A stretch of DNA of 48,059 nt from Helicobacter labetoulli (GTDB taxonomy: Bacteria; Campylobacterota; Campylobacteria; Campylobacterales; Helicobacteraceae): NCBI RefSeq assembly GCF_003670275.1, contig NZ_QXJF01000017.1, positions 1 to 48,059 of the forward strand. Direction: 5' to 3'. How positions within the stretch are numbered: position 1 is the stretch's first letter; each line of letters starts with the position of its first letter. The notes beneath the pieces are model-generated. The model was not told where the DNA came from. It was given only the letters and a program-made list of their open reading frames with translations, and made no database searches. Of the stretch, positions 40,144 through 47,608 are shown in pieces. The position numbers and the translations under genes were made by a program.

Positions 40144-40467
40144 TTATAGAAACTCGTTAGCACAAATAAGGCTAGCTACTTTCTCTGCCATAGAATCTAA
40201 ATCCCTATACTCAAATCGCTTGAACTGCTTTCCTATACCTGCCCTTATCTCATCTTTTTCAGTTATTTCTAAAGTAGAATATTTCACTTCACGCAGCACG
40301 ACATCATAATATTTATCATTATCTCTTTCTTGCACCTCAATGTAAATATCTAATCCGCCAACATTATGGATATATTCCCAAGCAAATCCACCATCATTGT
40401 CTATTTGTGTTATTGCTCTTTTAGCAATGTTCTTAACCTTAACTTTCACATCTGTAAAGTAACTCAT
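40144..40467 (-). CDS. Small protein with IHNVGG motif (paralog 2)
   Basis: 107 residues, WEYIHNVGGLDIYIEVQERD, YDVVLREVKYSTLEITEKDE, ending SLICANEFL. Paralog of 34266-34592. AAGGAG before ATG 40467; first gene of a three-gene unit. Confidence 0.65.
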   Translation of the reverse strand: MSYFTDVKVKVKNIAKRAITQIDNDGGFAWEYIHNVGGLDIYIEVQERDNDKYYDVVLREVKYSTLEITEKDEIRAGIGKQFKRFEYRDLDSMAEKVASLICANEFL

Positions 40468-40497
40468 TTACACTCCTTCGTGTTGTTGTATGCGTGT

Positions 40498-40526
40498 ATT
40501 ATAGGGGCTTTCAGGGCGAGTTTCAA
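40498..40526 (-). promoter_or_regulatory. Array promoter 9
   Basis: Minus strand TTGAAA (40526-40521), 17 bp, TATAAT (40503-40498). Confidence 0.75.
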
Positions 40527-40546
40527 ATGAGAAACTCACGCTTCAC

Positions 40547-40771
40547 TCACACTTCTTTTTCAAGCTTTTTGATGCTTGTGAAAGAATCCTCAATCCTAGA
40601 GCCATTTCTCACTTCCATTGTGCCTAGCTCTACTTGTTCTACACCATTGTTAAGTCGCCTAAAGGCTTCCTTAATATGCTTTAAGCCTTTGTGGTTTCTG
40701 CTTTGTGATAGAAAAAATACATTGCCTTCTTCAGTAATGTTTCTAATCGCATAGACTTTTTCTTTTTTCAT
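40547..40771 (-). CDS. Hypothetical basic protein, 74 residues
   Basis: From ATG 40771 (AAGGAG before); the longer frame has no ribosome site. MKKEKVYAIRNITEEGNVFF, then LSQSRNHKGLKHIKEAFRRL. Eleven bases after the MGTRCVI gene, so co-transcribed. No family recognised. Confidence 0.6.
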   Translation of the reverse strand: MKKEKVYAIRNITEEGNVFFLSQSRNHKGLKHIKEAFRRLNNGVEQVELGTMEVRNGSRIEDSFTSIKKLEKEV

Positions 40772-40781
40772 TTGACACTCC

Positions 40782-41150
40782 TTACTGCACTTGCTTGCAA
40801 GTCCATTCTTTTGTTTTAGGGTCAAACAAATAAGCCCACTCAATATTACAAAACGCAAAGGCATCATTATCCCATTGCTCCTGCGTGATTAACCTTGCTT
40901 TGTAGTTTTCAGGGTCGTTTATGTTCTTTCTTGAGTCCTTATCTTTTAAATAGAATTTAGATTCTTGAAAGGTAGGATACAATGCAATCAAGTCCCCTGC
41001 ATCCATCATCCAGTTAATGTGTCTTTGTGTTTTCCAATGCTCTGTATTAAGTTTAGCTCCTACACCTTCTGGATAACCATCAAAGTGGCAGTATATGTAA
41101 TTGACTTGATTGTTTTCTACCTTTGTTCCTATCACGCATCGTGTTCCCAT
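40782..41150 (-). CDS. Phage/plasmid-type MGTRCVI protein
   Basis: 122 residues from ATG 41150 (AAGGAG before). MGTRCVIGTKVENNQVNYIY followed by CHFDGYPEGVGAKL is a family found in many phages and plasmids (YCHFDGYPEGVG). Function unknown. Distantly like the MGNRCVI protein at 33540-33947. Confidence 0.75.
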   Translation of the reverse strand: MGTRCVIGTKVENNQVNYIYCHFDGYPEGVGAKLNTEHWKTQRHINWMMDAGDLIALYPTFQESKFYLKDKDSRKNINDPENYKARLITQEQWDNDAFAFCNIEWAYLFDPKTKEWTCKQVQ

Positions 41151-41181
41151 TTCGTTACTCCTTATGCTTTTGTATGCCCGC

Positions 41182-41210
41182 ATTATATGGAGTTACAGGG
41201 GTGTTTTCAA
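41182..41210 (-). promoter_or_regulatory. Array promoter 10
   Basis: Minus strand TTGAAA (41210-41205), 17 bp, TATAAT (41187-41182). Confidence 0.75.
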
Positions 41211-41268
41211 ATGAGATTTTAGAATGAACTTCTCTTTTGATGGCAAAACAAAATCTAAATATGCTTTT

Positions 41269-41562
41269 TCACTTTTCAAATGCCTCTTTGCATTTTCCGT
41301 AAAAATACAACAAGTGTTCTTTGTTTTCAGTGCTTGTGCTTACATTTTCTATTTTAGAGCAAATAGTCGCTTTATTCTGCCGCCAATACTCAGGACTTAT
41401 GTAATACCATTTGCGTAAGCCTCTTTGTATAAAAGGCAACTCTATTTGTGCCTTTTTCACAGCTCTATACAAATTGCTTCTGATCTGCAAATCATCAACA
41501 AGCCTAAACAAGAATACAGAATCCGCTGGTATGTTTTTTTTGAGCTTTATGCACTCTAGCAC
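41269..41562 (-). pseudogene. C-terminal part of a gene split at an A8 run
   Basis: Frame continuing ...NIPADSVFLFRLVDDLQIRS then NLYRAVKKAQIELPFIQRGL and YYISPEYWRQNK. It has no start signal of its own. It joins the 41504-41863 frame if one A is removed from the run of eight As (about 41530-41537), giving KAQKN-IPADS. The combined product would be about 200 residues. Family unknown. Confidence 0.55.
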
Positions 41563-41863
41563 TGAAGTTGCCCTTAAAATTGTAGCTTTTTGGTATCTTG
41601 TTTTGATCTATTTCAAAGTAATCACACAGCTTATCACAGCCTGTTTTTAACTTGCTAAACGCTAATACACTAGTTCGTGTTTTTAGAATCTTAAGAAGTG
41701 ATTGTTTTAATGTTCCATCAAGCACTACTTTGTTTCCTCTTCTGCCTTTGCCCTTGCAATAATTGAAGTCCAATCTCCTTATCCGCAAAGATGCCAAAAT
41801 AGCATTCTGTTCTGAAGAGGAGATGCCTATATCAGACATATACATACACTTGTCCTGTCTCAC
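41504..41863 (-). CDS. N-terminal part of a gene split at an A8 run
   Basis: 119 residues from GTG 41863 overlapping the preceding stop (GTGAGACAG; ATG 41845 and 41839 are also possible). MSDIGISSSEQNAILASLRI, basic GKGRRGNKVVLDGTLKQSLL. It ends 24 codons past an A8 run. See the C-terminal part for the rejoined frame. Length variation of the A-run could switch the full product on and off. Confidence 0.5.
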   Translation of the reverse strand: MRQDKCMYMSDIGISSSEQNAILASLRIRRLDFNYCKGKGRRGNKVVLDGTLKQSLLKILKTRTSVLAFSKLKTGCDKLCDYFEIDQNKIPKSYNFKGNFSARVHKAQKKHTSGFCILV

Positions 41864-42531
41864 TTCACTTTTTCAAGAATCCTATTGTAATTCTCAATAG
41901 ATTCTTGTTTGTTTTTTCTTGCAAGAGCTTCTCTTTCTTTTTCGCGCCTAACTTCCTCTTTTTCCTTGATAAGAAAATTCTCAAACAATTTGGCACAAAT
42001 GGGGTTGTTAAAGCCTTTCTCAAAACAAAAATAAAATTCCAAAGGCACACGATTTATACCCATAACTTCTTCTATTTCTCTGCCACCTCCTTGTTTCCTA
42101 ACCCAATCATTATAGAATCCTCCTGCTTTAACTCTAACGCTCTGCTTACTGACTTTTTCTTGCTTAACCAAATCTGCAATGATGCCCCTTTGCTCGTTTG
42201 TTATATCTATATTTTTTTTTGGGTCAATCCAAAAACAAAACACAATCAGACCACTTAATAGACCTGCAAGCATATTAAATGTAAAAAAATTCCATACTTC
42301 ATCACCAGTCAAGTGCTTTCTTATTAAAAAAGCAGTAAGTAACCCAAATATTGTGGGCAATACCATAGCAAAAACAAAACAAACAAGATAATGTTCTATT
42401 GTAAAAACCACAAAATCTACATTCACATCACATTCATAAGAATATGCAAGCATTCCAACATAAGCCAAACTTGCTACATAAAACAATGTATTGACAAAAG
42501 CACCAATTTTACAAACCTTTCCAGATTCCAT
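41860..42531 (-). CDS. Membrane protein, array family M (paralog 3)
   Basis: 223 residues with about four helices (FVNTLFYVASLAYVGMLAYS; VCFVFAMVLPTIFGLLTAFL; GLLSGLIVFCFWI). YECDVNVDFVVFTIEHYLVC and YFCFEKGFNNPICAKLFENF, then the Lys/Glu tail with ENYNRILEKVK, align with the protein at 32911-33537. AAAGGAG before the ATG. Overlaps the split gene. Confidence 0.65.
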   Translation of the reverse strand: MESGKVCKIGAFVNTLFYVASLAYVGMLAYSYECDVNVDFVVFTIEHYLVCFVFAMVLPTIFGLLTAFLIRKHLTGDEVWNFFTFNMLAGLLSGLIVFCFWIDPKKNIDITNEQRGIIADLVKQEKVSKQSVRVKAGGFYNDWVRKQGGGREIEEVMGINRVPLEFYFCFEKGFNNPICAKLFENFLIKEKEEVRREKEREALARKNKQESIENYNRILEKVK

Positions 42532-42598
42532 TCTATACTCCTTTTTTCATATTTCTTTCTAGCTACGCAATTAACACGCTATGTTTGCTAATTAATCA

Positions 42599-42883
42599 CT
42601 ATTCACAAACATAAGTCTGTGCGCTTTTATCTGCAAAGAATACTTTATATTCTGTCTCGCCAATACTCATACCATTTATGCTATCTGTGTCTAATGTTGC
42701 AATGGGGCTTCCATTGCAATAGATTCTTGTTTTGCCCTGTGGCACGATAAAAGTGAAGCCACCACCACTAATGTCTGTCATATTCTTTGTATGGATCAAG
42801 TATAATCCTGTAAGATTCCATATCACCGCAACTCCAATAAGTGCGACAACAACACCTAAGACTATTTGTTTTAGCGTTTCCAT
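42599..42883 (-). CDS. Membrane-anchored small protein with CNG...VCE domain (paralog)
   Basis: 94 residues. Membrane helix VLGVVVALIGVAVIWNLTGL, then TRIYCNGSPIATLDTDS and final TYVCE. Paralog of 12562-12894, 30 kb away, and shares its motif order. AAAGGAG before the ATG; first gene of the unit with family M paralog 3. Confidence 0.65.
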   Translation of the reverse strand: METLKQIVLGVVVALIGVAVIWNLTGLYLIHTKNMTDISGGGFTFIVPQGKTRIYCNGSPIATLDTDSINGMSIGETEYKVFFADKSAQTYVCE

Positions 42884-42914
42884 TGTTTTCTCCTTTTGTT
42901 TTTTGTATGAGCGT

Positions 42915-42943
42915 ATTATAGGGAAATCAAAGACTTACTTCAA
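42915..42943 (-). promoter_or_regulatory. Array promoter 11
   Basis: Minus strand TTGAAG (42943-42938), 17 bp, TATAAT (42920-42915). Confidence 0.7.
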
Positions 42944-42994
42944 GTGGGATTTTTGTTGTTGAGGTGAGCTATTTTTTTGATAGCCTTATGTCAA

Positions 42995-43363
42995 TTATTC
43001 TGCCTCTTTGCATTCTTTCACAATCCAATCAATCCATTCTTTAATAATTGATTCTGTTTCTTGTCTATCAGGAATCACTCCATATCCAAATTCCTCAAAA
43101 CGCTTATCGCCTATCCCAAAGAATATTTCATTTTCCTTTTGAGTCTCTACAGGCTTGTCTAATTTAGGGTCAGATACCCAAGATATATAGCCATATTCAT
43201 TTGAAGTGACATTTTTACAATATCTTAGCTCTAACTTTGTAAATAAATCCAAGTCTATCATAATATAACCGCAAGTCCAATACTTATGTTCAATCAAAAA
43301 GTATCTGTAACCCTTGTATTCCTGTATAGCTGGGTTATACTCATTCAAATCTATTCCTGCCAT
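42995..43363 (-). CDS. Hypothetical protein, 122 residues
   Basis: From ATG 43363 (AAGGA six bases before; ATG 43369 overlaps the ribosome site). MAGIDLNEYNPAIQEYKGYR, EHKYWTCGYIMIDLDLFTKL, and an acidic C-terminus (EWIDWIVKECKEAE). Single-gene unit; no family recognised. Confidence 0.6.
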   Translation of the reverse strand: MAGIDLNEYNPAIQEYKGYRYFLIEHKYWTCGYIMIDLDLFTKLELRYCKNVTSNEYGYISWVSDPKLDKPVETQKENEIFFGIGDKRFEEFGYGVIPDRQETESIIKEWIDWIVKECKEAE

Positions 43364-43399
43364 TTTCATTCCTTTGTGCTGTTGGATTAGTTTAGGCAT

Positions 43400-43428
43400 A
43401 TTGTATAGGTTTTTATAGGCAGTTTCAA
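43400..43428 (-). promoter_or_regulatory. Array promoter 12
   Basis: Minus strand TTGAAA (43428-43423), 17 bp, TACAAT (43405-43400). Confidence 0.7.
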
Positions 43429-43444
43429 ATGAGATTTTAGGATA

Positions 43445-43531
43445 ATTGATAGTGTAAAGCTTTCAGTCAATCCTACAAGTGAAGGTTAGTATGCTCACAA
43501 AATGCCACAAGAAGTATTTCCTTTGCTTTTA
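43445..43531 (-). pseudogene. Gene fossil related to the 233-residue protein
   Basis: Minus-strand reading gives KAKEILLVAFCEHT (intact gene: KAKKKLLVAFCEHT), then with a frame change SLVGLTESF (intact: SLVGLTESF), so about 95 residues between are lost. The last bases code TLSI, like the ESFTLSL end of the Panacea protein at 34675, so the tail may be chimeric. Confidence 0.6.
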
Positions 43532-44062
43532 TCAAATATTCTTGTTTGCTTCAATAGCTTTTTTTAGTTTTTCATTGTTTTTTAGGTTATATGTGAAATT
43601 TTCACGACAGAGCCTAAAGGCTGCCATTTTTTCATCGGATTCCGAGTGAATATTATCTATGATATATATTCTCTTGTCCGCTAGATGCTCTTTATAAGAA
43701 AAACCACAAGGAGCTAAAAGCCTTACGAATCTAAAATCATTATATTTCTCTAAGAATAATACGACTGCTGTAAAACTTGTTTTAAAGTTATCATCAAAAA
43801 TCTCTACAATATCGCCGTGATATATTTTCTTATTATTCTTATCTTTAATACCTGTGTATGGCTCAAGGGCTATATCTAGATTATGAATCTTGGCTAATTG
43901 CAAAAGCTCTTTTCCTGTGCCATTTTGAATATAATCAGTTAAAACGCCTTGATAATCGTTGCCATATTGCACACCATTTTCTATGCGGTGCAATAGAATA
44001 TTTGGCGTGTAAGCTTTATTTTTATTGTTCCATATTCTAAATTTGATGTTTTCTAGCTTCAT
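43532..44062 (-). CDS. YopX-like phage protein
   Basis: 176 residues from ATG 44062 (GGAG upstream). N-terminal ENIKFRIWNNKNKAY and LEPYTGIKDKNNKKIYHGDI followed by VEIFD are the YopX signature (KFRaWd...YTGLKDKNGKEIYEGDIV). YopX proteins are common on phages and mobile elements, role unknown. The C-terminus KKAIEANKNI recurs in the fossil at 35948-36028. Confidence 0.75.
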   Translation of the reverse strand: MKLENIKFRIWNNKNKAYTPNILLHRIENGVQYGNDYQGVLTDYIQNGTGKELLQLAKIHNLDIALEPYTGIKDKNNKKIYHGDIVEIFDDNFKTSFTAVVLFLEKYNDFRFVRLLAPCGFSYKEHLADKRIYIIDNIHSESDEKMAAFRLCRENFTYNLKNNEKLKKAIEANKNI

Positions 44063-44082
44063 TTTATCTTTCTCCATTTCTT

Positions 44083-44412
44083 TTATCGACAAGGATAGTC
44101 GTCCTCTTGGTATAAATACTTGGTAATTTCTACTTCTCTAAACCCAGCACAATCTTTTCTATCAAAATACAACTTGCCATTTTCTTGTTTAAATGTAGTA
44201 TATTTAGATAACTCATCTTTTATGATTTCATATGCTTCTATATCATTTTGATAATCAAGCCAAAGCTTTATATTAGTTAAGCCAATCCAACTATAATAAG
44301 AACTAGCTATCATTTTAGAATCTTTGAATATGTATATATACTTTCTATTTTCCCCATCCGTAACTTCAACTAAACACATAGTTTTATTTAAAACTTTTGC
44401 TGTCATTGCCAT
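44083..44412 (-). CDS. Hypothetical protein, 109 residues
   Basis: From ATG 44412 (GGAG five bases before). MTAKVLNKTMCLVEVTDGEN, YIYIFKDSKMIASSYYSWIG, FRKDCAGF-like acidic/aromatic end. Twenty bases before the YopX-like gene, so one unit. No family recognised. Confidence 0.6.
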   Translation of the reverse strand: MAMTAKVLNKTMCLVEVTDGENRKYIYIFKDSKMIASSYYSWIGLTNIKLWLDYQNDIEAYEIIKDELSKYTTFKQENGKLYFDRKDCAGFREVEITKYLYQEDDYPCR

Positions 44413-44448
44413 TCTCACTCCTTTGTGTTGTTAGATTAATTTAGGCGT

Positions 44449-44477
44449 ATTGTATAGATTTTCATAGGCATTTTCAA
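44449..44477 (-). promoter_or_regulatory. Array promoter 13
   Basis: Minus strand TTGAAA (44477-44472), 17 bp, TACAAT (44454-44449). Confidence 0.7.
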
Positions 44478-44546
44478 ATCATCAGCATTATGCCTATATC
44501 CAGCAATTCGCTCTAAATCACGAATCATTTCTTGTTTCCAACAAGA
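44478..44546 (-). pseudogene. C-terminal fossil of the Panacea-partner gene
   Basis: Minus-strand frame CWKQEMIRDLERIAGYRHNA-DD aligns with the end of the 261-residue protein at 35094 (DWKQKMSSKLKEIAGYKDNA-DG). Only the last ~23 residues remain. Confidence 0.6.
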
Positions 44547-44549
44547 AAG

Positions 44550-44596
44550 GCTATCAAAGAAAGAATAGCAAGGTTTTTTTGTCTTTCTTTGATAGC
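44550..44596. terminator. 15-bp inverted repeat
   Basis: GCTATCAAAGAAAGA (44550-44564) and TCTTTCTTTGATAGC (44582-44596), 17-base loop holding a T7 run. Follows the stop of the 81-residue gene on the minus strand. The ctatcaaagaaag motif recurs upstream of array promoter 1. Confidence 0.6.
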
Positions 44597-44625
44597 AGAA
44601 TCTTAGCCTTATTTGAGTGATATTT

Positions 44626-44871
44626 TCAAAACAAGCCTTGTATAACAGCAAGCAGGTATTCAAAGTAGCTCAAGTCAGAATGTTCCATTCTTTGGATGAT
44701 GAAAATTTGAAAAAAGGCGTAAATTAAAGGCACAGCGAAGAACATGCCAATAAGTGCAAGAGCAGGCATTGCTACCCAGCCCAAGAAAAACTCAAGTGTG
44801 CCTTCAGCTTCTAGATATTCTTTTTTGCTCGCACTAATAGCCTTTTTCTTAGAAATCTTTTTGTCAGACAT
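44626..44871 (-). CDS. Small two-helix membrane protein, first gene of the array
   Basis: 81 residues: basic start (MSDKKISKKKAISASKKEYL), helices FFLGWVAMPALALIGMFFAV and PLIYAFFQIFII. AAGGAG before ATG 44871. Its promoter must lie in the large non-coding region to the right. No family recognised. Confidence 0.6.
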   Translation of the reverse strand: MSDKKISKKKAISASKKEYLEAEGTLEFFLGWVAMPALALIGMFFAVPLIYAFFQIFIIQRMEHSDLSYFEYLLAVIQGLF

Positions 44872-45587
44872 TTTTAACTCCTTGTATTTTTTTTAAATGC
44901 TAAGTAGAGAGTGGTTAAGATTACCTAGCTCACCTTAGCAAAATGAGCTAGGCTTGAATAAATCTTAGCAACACTTGACTACTATAAAACATAGCAATAT
45001 AATGGCAACTAAGATTTTTTTGGCAAATCTTAACCATACCGACCTCCTTTGCTTAAAGTAGGTCGCAAATTAGAGAGGTGCAACTCTCTAGTGCAATCTC
45101 TACTATGATTATACAAAATCAAAGATTTTTTCTCTAATGGTTTTTAGCTGTCAAAGAATAAGCAAACAGCTGTAATTCTTAGCTAAATTCCGCTTTCACC
45201 CTTTTTTTTGGTTTTTGGTGTATCCTTGGCACACGCCACACACAAGCTTTAGCTTGCCAAAAACACCAAAGAAAAAAAGAAGACTCACGCTATGGAAAAG
45301 CACCACAAGTGCGACCAAGTGAGGTGGAAATGGAATAGAGGTGAGCGGCGGCTAGGGAGGGTGGTTATTTTAGTGGGTTCAAAAAAATAAAAGCATATTT
45401 TTAGGGGGGGTGCGGGGTCTCCCCGCAAGTTGTGGGGTCTGGGGATTACTTTCCCAGCAATATGTGGAAAGGTTGTTTTCCTGTCGCTATATTTCATATT
45501 TGAAAGCATTGTTTAAGTTTGTGATTAAGTTTTTTTCTTTAGAATACGCTTTATTTTGTTTTTTATAAAAAAGAAAGGGCGTATTAG
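44872..45587. other. Large non-coding region with many inverted repeats, possible oriT
   Basis: 716 bases between divergent genes. Stems: CCTAGCTCA/TGAGCTAGG (44927-44955 region), TAGAGAG/CTCTCTA (about 45074-45093), AGCTGT/ACAGCT, TTTGGTGT/ACACCAAA enclosing CAAGCT-TT-AGCTTG (about 45215-45270), TGCGGGG-TCT-CCCCGCA and CTGGG/CCCAG (45410-45455). A G-rich run follows. A 32-codon basic frame (45292-45390) is weak. The place at the head of the small-gene array suggests an origin of transfer, by inference only. Confidence 0.4.
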
Positions 45588-46745
45588 ATGAATGGCGACA
45601 ACAAAAACAAGGGCACAAGCGAGTTAGAGAAGCTTTTAGGCGGAGCAAAATCAAGCAGTCACAACAACAAGAAACAACAAAAGAGTAAAGATGTGAGTGG
45701 ATTAGAAAATCTTTTAGGGAAAGATGAGAGAAAAGGCGTTGATTTAAGAAGCTCAACATTACAAATTCCTATTCCTAAAAGAAATGAGGGGGAAAGAGTA
45801 TATGATAAAGACACGCCAGATCTCTCACACTTAAAGCACAATGGCGAAATTATAGAGGTGGAGATAAAAAATTTAATTCCTAACCAGCAACAAATGAGAG
45901 CTGGATATGAAAATGGGTTTTTCTCTAAAGAGGCAAGGGAAATTATTGAGCGAGATCTTTCAATCAAAGAGCTTGCAACGAGCATTAAGGCAAATGGCTT
46001 GTTACAGCCTATCGCTATATATAGTATAGGACACGAAGCGCAAGTGCTTTATGGGCACAGGAGAGTGTTGGCTCATATTCTTTTAGGAGAAACTAAAATT
46101 AAGGCAATACCCATCTCTTTAAATGGGGTTGCAAACATAGATAAGGATTTTTTAATTAAAAATGTAAGTGAAAACCTTATAAGGGAGAGTTTGTCGCCTA
46201 TGGAAATGGCTCGCGTGTTTAATGCCCTATTAGAGCATTATTGTCTTAAAGACATACAAGAAAAGATTGGCGTTTCTATTGCGCATATATCTCAGACTTC
46301 TGGGCTTGTAAAACTACACCCAGACATACAGGAGCATATAGACACACAAAAAAAACCAAAACCCAGCGTAAGGCTACTTGTTGCCCTATCAAAAAAGACA
46401 AAACCCCTTCAGCTCAAATTGTTTAATGCCTTTGTAAATGGGGAAATGAGCGAAAAAGAGGTTATAGAACACGCCCAGATCACAAGCACAAGAGCTAAAA
46501 AGAAAAAAGTTTCTTACTTTTGTAAAAATATCCAATTTGGAAACAAAGCTGTGGCTGAAACTATAGAAAAAAATAAAGAAGAATTTGCTAATAGATTTGA
46601 TATTTTTTTAAAAGAATTTCTAGCCGAAAAAGGATTTTATATTAAACCTGAAATAGCTAAAAAAATTGACGAGCCAAAACAAGAAACACAGCAGGAGAAT
46701 ACGCAAGAAGCTACGCTATTTTCTGATGAAAACAAACAGGAATAA
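45588..46745 (+). CDS. parB: ParB/RepB/Spo0J-family protein
   Basis: 385 residues. Disordered N-terminal ~80, then the ParB fold: IKELATSIKANGLLQPIAIY, VLYGHRRVLAHILLG (GHRR), and ENLIRESLSPMEMARVFNAL. Helix-turn-helix follows (KDIQEKIGVSIAHISQTSGL). C-terminal tail Gln/Glu-rich. No parA is next to it, and partition in this window is by ParM, so it may be a transcription or transfer regulator rather than a segregation protein. Confidence 0.75.
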   Translation: MNGDNKNKGTSELEKLLGGAKSSSHNNKKQQKSKDVSGLENLLGKDERKGVDLRSSTLQIPIPKRNEGERVYDKDTPDLSHLKHNGEIIEVEIKNLIPNQQQMRAGYENGFFSKEAREIIERDLSIKELATSIKANGLLQPIAIYSIGHEAQVLYGHRRVLAHILLGETKIKAIPISLNGVANIDKDFLIKNVSENLIRESLSPMEMARVFNALLEHYCLKDIQEKIGVSIAHISQTSGLVKLHPDIQEHIDTQKKPKPSVRLLVALSKKTKPLQLKLFNAFVNGEMSEKEVIEHAQITSTRAKKKKVSYFCKNIQFGNKAVAETIEKNKEEFANRFDIFLKEFLAEKGFYIKPEIAKKIDEPKQETQQENTQEATLFSDENKQE

Positions 46746-46748
46746 CTC

Positions 46749-47501
46749 CTAAAATACTGCTCCTATAGTCAAACTTACAGGAGCTCCACCTTGCTGTGTG
46801 ATTCTAGCATATCTATCATCTTTAAACCTTTCGCTTGTATAAGCAATATATCCCACTCTCATATCAAAATATTTGTAATTAAAGCCCACAAACACTCTAG
46901 CATCATCAATCAATCCGCCCTTATTATACGCTCCACCGATATAAGTAACCCAATTATTGTTAATATGATAGTTGAATTTAGCTATAAAAGGGAATTTGAT
47001 GGCTGTAAATCCTTCTGGAAACTGAGGTTTGCCTTGATAATCATAGTTTAATTTGCTCCAATCAAATAAATGCCACACATTACTTAAATCCCCTGTCATC
47101 ATCGCATCTTTAACTTTTTCAAAAAACTCTGGCGTTAATAGGCTTTCTACATAAGCTAAGTCTGCTGGATCTGGCTCTGTCTTTTTGCCATTATGCGAGA
47201 ATTTTACACTTTGAGTTCCTACACCAGCTCCAAGCTCAAGGCTAAAATGTCGTGTTGGGCGAATTAGGAAACCAAAGGTTAAGTCAAGCCCTGAAACCTC
47301 CGAATTGTGATAATTGATTTTTTTGTTGTTGTAGGTGCTAAAGCCTATATCATAGCCCACGCCAAATCTAAACTCAAATTTCTTGAATGGCTGAATATAG
47401 TCAGGCTTTACTTTTTCTGAAACATAATCATATTCCAAATCATCTGCGAATATGGGGCTTACAAATAATAATCCTATGAATAATAGGCTTTTTTTTAGCA
47501 T
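46749..47501 (-). CDS. Helicobacter-type outer-membrane beta-barrel protein
   Basis: 250 residues. Signal peptide LKKSLLFIGLLFVSPIFA, then alternating strands (KFEFRFGVGYDIGFSTYNNK; GLDLTFGFLIRPTRHFSLEL-GAG) and a final Phe (SLTIGAVF), the usual barrel end. GCAGGAG before the ATG. Like small outer-membrane proteins on Helicobacter plasmids; function unknown. Confidence 0.75.
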   Translation of the reverse strand: MLKKSLLFIGLLFVSPIFADDLEYDYVSEKVKPDYIQPFKKFEFRFGVGYDIGFSTYNNKKINYHNSEVSGLDLTFGFLIRPTRHFSLELGAGVGTQSVKFSHNGKKTEPDPADLAYVESLLTPEFFEKVKDAMMTGDLSNVWHLFDWSKLNYDYQGKPQFPEGFTAIKFPFIAKFNYHINNNWVTYIGGAYNKGGLIDDARVFVGFNYKYFDMRVGYIAYTSERFKDDRYARITQQGGAPVSLTIGAVF

Positions 47502-47528
47502 AGATTCTCCTGCTTTTTGTTTTTGACA

Positions 47529-47557
47529 ATATACCTAAAATGTGATTGTGTTTTCAA
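47529..47557 (-). promoter_or_regulatory. Possible promoter of the outer-membrane protein gene
   Basis: Minus strand TTGAAA (47557-47552), 17 bp, GTATAT (47534-47529). Weaker -10 than in the array. Confidence 0.45.
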
Positions 47558-47608
47558 GTGGAGCGCACAAGCCTTTTTAGGACTTGGCGTGAATGGAGGA
47601 ATAGAGGA

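Noticed and set aside
45292-45390. 32-codon plus-strand basic frame (MEKHHKCDQVRWKW)
   Set aside because: No strong ribosome site and no context; could be real but not supported enough to call.
45285-45509. 74-codon minus-strand frame over the non-coding region
   Set aside because: Low-complexity Phe/Pro/Arg sequence without ribosome site, lying across inverted repeats.
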